Source: Glandiceps talaboti | Lineage: Eukaryota > Hemichordata > Enteropneusta > Spengelidae | DNA length: 64,000 bases | Assembly: GCF_964340395.1 (NCBI RefSeq) | Contig: NC_135551.1 | Coordinates: 3,721,963-3,785,962 of the forward strand | Reading direction: 5' to 3' | Shown here: piece after piece, positions 60,074-64,000 of the stretch | How positions within the stretch are numbered: the first letter of the stretch is position 1 | How the letters are laid out: each line of letters opens with the position of its first letter | The notes under the pieces: generated by a model | Databases searched by the model: none | What the model saw: the letters and a program-made list of their open reading frames with translations, nothing else | Told to the model about the DNA's origin: nothing | Position numbers and translations under genes: made by a program

Positions 60074-63000
60074 CCAAGTACTGTAAAACCAAATGTATTT
60101 CACCCTTCAAACTGTATTGTGAAAGCATTTGGTCCCGTTAAACTTGATATTTTACCCTAGATTACCTTCCTCAAATAAATTCCCATTCATGTCTTTCTTG
60201 TAGTAGTATTTACCCCTATAGTAATGCACAAATAACTGTCCACCTCTCACGTCACCCTCTCTGGCTAATGTATAAATGCACAGTCACTATTAAAAGTAAG
60301 CAGTAACTGAATTTCACACCGAACATTGTACATTGTCACTATCATAAAGTCATAACTGCTTGTTGTCATCCATATCTGACCATTATCACTGCCTGTGTGT
60401 GTGTTTTGATAATATCTTCCTCCTTCTGATCTGCAGCCAAGAACTATCCAATTCAAATGGTAGCTTATCCAGCGGTAGCTCACGGCCCCTGGACCATAAT
60501 GAGTAAGTTAATCTAAAAATTATTGAAAAAAAAAGAGAAAACGAACAAAAAGCTCCCTCTAATACTTGCCATTGTGGTGTTACATTTGATATCTGTTGTC
60601 ACCATACAAATGTAGCAACCTCAGTGCTATATACTAGTATTACTAGTATTTTTGGAACATGTCCTCAAATGCCAAACTGAGTTTATAAAGTATACCTACT
60701 ACATGTACATACTTATTAAATTCTTTACTTGAAAGTTTGGCTGCAGGTCTATTTTCCATTCAGCTTCCTTCATTAAATGCTAACAACAATAATTAGTGCT
60801 ACATTTGTAACCCTTGCTATACTGCCCTCACATGCTGCTCTGTGTACATGAATGAAACACAATCAAACATGGCTGCTGTACATTACCATGCATTGCCAAC
60901 ATGCTGTATGTTACCATGACATTGTCATGACAACCTTTGTGAGAAACAGTGTTTCCAGAGAGCTCAGTGATTATCCATGGAGTCAGATAAAGATGTGTGC
61001 AGAATGAAGCACAGAGTATTATTGTACTGGTATTATGTTGGTGACAATGTTTAAAATGGATATTGTTAGCTATCAAATAGTTTACCCAAGCTGGTATATA
61101 CAATCTGTACAATTATACTGTATGGCGTGAAATAACCAATGTGATTTTTACTTTACTGATAGTGCTTGATTGGCACAATATAGTCTCAGTTACCCAGACT
61201 CTCACCACTGAGGGCTGTACCACGAGACCACCCAATGATAGTCTGGGGAAACGTAATCCAAAGTTGCCCGCACCGGAGGTCACACAGTACATTTCTTCCA
61301 AGTCATGAAAAATGGACCTGTATGTTGTAATTAAGATGTACATGTATCAGTCACTTGAGACAAGATAACCTGTCTCAAAGGTACCTGGATCATTCAGCCT
61401 GCAATGTTGGACATGAAATGTTCCCCAGCATGCACTGCTCTGGGGAAGAGATCTGGTGCACACAACTTTGGATTATGTTTCCCCAGATTCTCGTCTAGGT
61501 GGTCTTGTAGTAGAGCCCTCAGTGGTGAGAGTCTGGGTAACTGAGACTAGGGCACAATGTACACATGGTCAGATAACAGTACTATATACTGTTGATTTCA
61601 AGGTAATTTTTATAGATGTAAGTGACTTTAATACTATGACATGGTATTGTACTGTGCATTGGAAAGATATCAACAAGACCTAGAATACTTACCCCTACAC
61701 CCCAGTGACCCCCCCCCCCCACACACCTGCATGCTTACCTACCCCTACACCCCAGTGACCCCCCCACACACACCTGCATGCTTACCTATCCTCACACCCC
61801 AATGAGCACATACCCCCACACCTCAATGAGCACCTACTCCCACACCCCAATGAGCACATACCCCCACACCCCAATGAGCATCTACCCCCACACCCCAATG
61901 AGCACATACCCCCACACCCTAATGAGCACCTATTCCCACACCCCAATGAGCACCTACCCCCACACCCCTGTTAATTAATGTCATGCTAGATGGTCCTGTT
62001 AATTAATGTCATGCTAACATGTTTGTTGGGAATGATTAAAGGAGTAGTACACACGGTGATGAATGTTTCAGTGTAAGGTGACTGTGTGTTCAGTTCGGAG
62101 TGGGGGGTGGGGGTGGGGTGGGAACTCACTAGTTCAACTCTGAAGTAATGGTAATTCTCTCCTACTCTAAACAGTCAAGCAATGTTTGCTTTGTCCTAAC
62201 AATTGACAGTTGACTAATATCTAATTTATATGTAACTGGTATAAATACTGACAGTATTCGTTGCATTGTTTACTGCTACACATCAAACTGCAACTTCAGC
62301 CCGAGTGAGGGCAGCATTCCCTCCCCATCATAAATGTATATTCAGTCCATCAATGTTATTGAATGAATGTTTCCAAGACAAGTGCATGTAATGTATGCTG
62401 TCGTAGTAAGTCTATGCCACTTGCAGGCCTCAACATTAATTTTTCTGTTCACCTGCCCATTGGGCAGGTAAGTTGGAAATTTATCTGCCCAGCAAATATT
62501 TTACCTGCCCATATTTTCCTGGCAACTTCTAGTCACTACTCCTTAAAGTCTAGTCTCCTTGTGTGTGTGCCACTACTTAGCCACCAGTCTAATGTTTTCT
62601 GTGGTGTGTTGAACCTTACAATACGAATAACGCTGATGTTTTGTTGGCTAGCCCCAGGTAGGCCCTACAATACTCACAAATAGATAACACTGTCATAGTT
62701 AGTTTTCTTCACTTGAACTCCTTCCCCCACTCCTCACAAAACTCTTGTTTTCTCTTCCTTTCATACATTTTCCAATAACTCTCAGATTTACTATTACTAC
62801 GTCATCTTTTTCACTTTCCTGTGATGTATTTGGTACAGCCACTAAATCTTCACTCGTACTCTCACACAATCGAACAACAACATTCTCACCACCACCATCA
62901 CCACTTTTTTCTCTTTGCCTTTTCTCGCCTGTTGTCTTTTAACTCTCACTGCTTTCCTTAGGAAGTCCTTCTTTCGAACTTTTGGTGAATCCAAACTTCA

Positions 63001-63870
63001 ACAAACTCGTGATTATTTAACAGTGTGGGATCAACTCGGGTGACGGCAAGATGTCGTTGACATGAATACTGATATTCAAATTTGTCCATGCGTTTTATCG
63101 ACGTACACTTCCACATATAGAAAGTTGCACTGAGGTCAAGAGGTCATCACATAACTAGTTATTCAATGCACAAGTACAGAGATCGGTGCCTTAGCATCTT
63201 TGATCCTGGTTACATTTGAATTAATGAGAAATAGCGAGTGTAGATTTTTTTATTTAATTTATCAAAGGATAATGGTAATTGAATATTTTAAGCTAGGTTT
63301 TCAGAATGTTTTTAAAAAAAGTAGCTGCCCAACTAGGCTGATTGCAACAAATTTCATCTGCCCAACAGCAACTTTAACAGGTTGGGCCACTGGGCCGGCG
63401 TTAATTTCGAGCCCTGCTTGAGGGCAGAATTCACTGTAAATGTGTGTTGCTGAAAGAGTTCGTAGTATTGTGGTCTCTGCCATGTGAGGGCAGTATTCAC
63501 TGTAAATGTGTGTTGCTGAAAGAGTTTGTAGTATTGTGGTCTCTGCTATGTGAGGGCAGTACTGATGTATTTTAGCCTGCCATTTGAGAGAAGTATTCAC
63601 TGAAAATGTACATTATCAAAGTCATTAGTATTTCATACTATATAGATAGCAAAAATGTATATTGTGGAACATTATTTATTTTTTCTTTTATTTTGTAGAT
63701 GGCTGAAAAAGAAAAGTAGTCAGCTGAAAGCACAAAAGCAAATGAGTCGATCACAGAACTTGAGAAGAAAGCTAGAGGCAAGGAAATCAAGAAAATCACA
63801 GAATTTAGCAAAAGCTATCCGTCAAGCACAAACATATAAGTATACAGATTACTATGGTTATAGATATTGA
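56252..63870 (+). CDS. CCDC181: CCDC181 homologue, ciliary microtubule-associated coiled-coil protein
   Basis: In mammals CCDC181 is a microtubule-binding protein of motile cilia and the sperm flagellum. Constitutive coding exons are 56252-56401, 56950-58071, 59388-59542 and 63699-63870 (1599 bases, 532 aa plus stop), with GT-AG borders and consistent phases. The leader of the first coding exon starts at 56221. Evidence: N-terminal KELDWLIDKTDD matches the vertebrate ELEWLI segment; an acidic, low-complexity middle includes ERNGKFEVVKVSDL; the charged coiled-coil C-terminus has three AF/AY-x-x-WL repeats at about 394-399 (AFQAWL), 432-437 (AYKSWL) and 473-478 (AYKEWL); and the end TYKYTDYYGYRY parallels the vertebrate FTDHYN end. 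Length is close to human (509 aa). The exon ending at 58071 abuts a donor-containing minisatellite. A further exon, 60437-60502, can be inserted in frame. Confidence 0.93.
58072..59034 (+). repeat. 31-bp minisatellite starting at the CCDC181 splice donor, ~31 copies
   Basis: Every unit begins with GTAAGGATATGTACAAGTTA and ends GTGTAGTGTTG or GTGTAGTATTG. The first unit starts at the first intron base after CAG (58071), so the used donor is unit 1 and about 30 further donor-like GTAAGG sites follow at exact 31-bp spacing. Variants (GTACA/ATACA, GTGTTG/GTATTG) are interspersed. Confidence 0.97.
60040..60072. repeat. (TTG)n microsatellite
   Basis: About eleven GTT/TTG triplets in a CCDC181 intron. 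Confidence 0.95.
60437..60502 (+). CDS. CCDC181: Probable 22-codon cassette exon of CCDC181
   Basis: A 66-base segment with a strong acceptor (CTTCTGATCTGCAG) and donor (GA|GTAAGT). It enters and leaves in phase 2, like the surrounding exons, and has no stop. It encodes DQELSNSNGSLSSGSSRPLD followed by HN. Inclusion gives a 554-aa protein and places a Ser/Gly-rich linker inside the third AYKEWL repeat; skipping restores the repeat. Confidence 0.65.
61181..61549. mobile_element. 369-bp TIR element (MITE) in a CCDC181 intron
   Basis: ~86-bp arms at 61181-61266 and 61463-61549 are inverted copies starting TAGTCTCAGTTACCCAGACT and ending near AATCCAAAGTTG, with about 90% identity by eye. The spacer has no ORF. 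A fragment of the same end (GAGAGTCTGGGTAACTGAGG) occurs at 34422-34441. Confidence 0.8.
61793..61976. repeat. 24-bp minisatellite, about 8 copies
   Basis: Unit CACCCCAATGAGCACATACC plus CCCA. The unit is eight codons, so a Pro/His/Thr-rich ORF appears that is not a gene. Two copies of a CTACACCCCAGTGACCCCCC unit precede it. Confidence 0.93.
62424..63416. mobile_element. Diverged hAT-like non-autonomous element, ~990 bp
   Basis: The ends CAGGCCTCAACATTAATTTT and, read on the other strand, CAGGGCTCGAAATTAACGCC are inverted and resemble hAT-type CAGGG termini. Subterminal CTGCCCA motifs recur at both ends (62453-62507 and 63325-63365). No clear 8-bp target duplication was seen and there is no transposase ORF. 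Confidence 0.45.
63417..63595. repeat. ~66-bp tandem repeat, 2.5 copies
   Basis: Landmarks GTGAGGGCAGTATTCACTGT and TGTGTTGCTGAAAGAGTT. It lies 100 bp before the acceptor of the last CCDC181 exon but does not include it. Confidence 0.9.
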
Positions 63871-64000
63871 GAACATGTACAGTATTTTTTGAACTTTGAA
63901 CTCTGAACTCTGATTGGGTTAAAGGGTCAAGATGGAATGCACACTTGACATGTTGTCAAGGAAACTTTATTTTAAAATATTTGCCAAAAACTAGATGTCA

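Overview
This is nuclear DNA of an invertebrate animal: AT-rich, with spliced GT-AG genes, long introns and many minisatellites, satellites and small DNA transposons. Several repeats combine a tandem core, a CA/GACA microsatellite and a terminal hairpin. That layout is well known from 'pearl'/HINE-type non-autonomous elements of bivalves and some other invertebrates, so a mollusc, another lophotrochozoan or an invertebrate deuterostome is plausible. The sequence does not fix the species.

Three conserved genes can be traced exon by exon. (1) Homogentisate 1,2-dioxygenase (HGD, minus strand, 911-13325): 11 exons encode residues 1-353; the last ~90 residues lie beyond the left edge. (2) A secreted/ER 2-Cys peroxiredoxin of the PRDX4 type (minus strand, 36889-46843): complete, 6 coding exons, 244 aa. 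(3) CCDC181, a ciliary/flagellar microtubule-associated coiled-coil protein (plus strand, 56252-63870): complete coding region, 532 aa, or 554 aa with a 22-codon cassette exon. PRDX4 and CCDC181 are head to head, perhaps sharing a promoter region near 46.9-47.4 kb. A single-exon 214-codon membrane-protein-like ORF with its own TATA box (27981-28625, minus) is a possible orphan gene.

The ~23 kb between HGD and PRDX4 is almost all repeats. It holds a 3.2-kb PIF/Harbinger-like element (TAA target duplication) inserted in a 36-bp minisatellite and carrying a smaller TAA-flanked element; a decayed exon; a 12-kb segment bounded by ~400-bp inverted repeats and containing a duplicated ~1-kb module, a 2.7-kb satellite, the 214-codon ORF and a LINE remnant; and two tandem-core elements.

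The most unusual pattern is that minisatellites repeatedly overlap splice sites. HGD exon 2 has an array copying its acceptor on one side and an array copying its donor on the other. The 3' end and donor of HGD exon 5 are triplicated. The CCDC181 exon ending at 58071 runs straight into a ~31-copy array whose every unit starts with the donor sequence.
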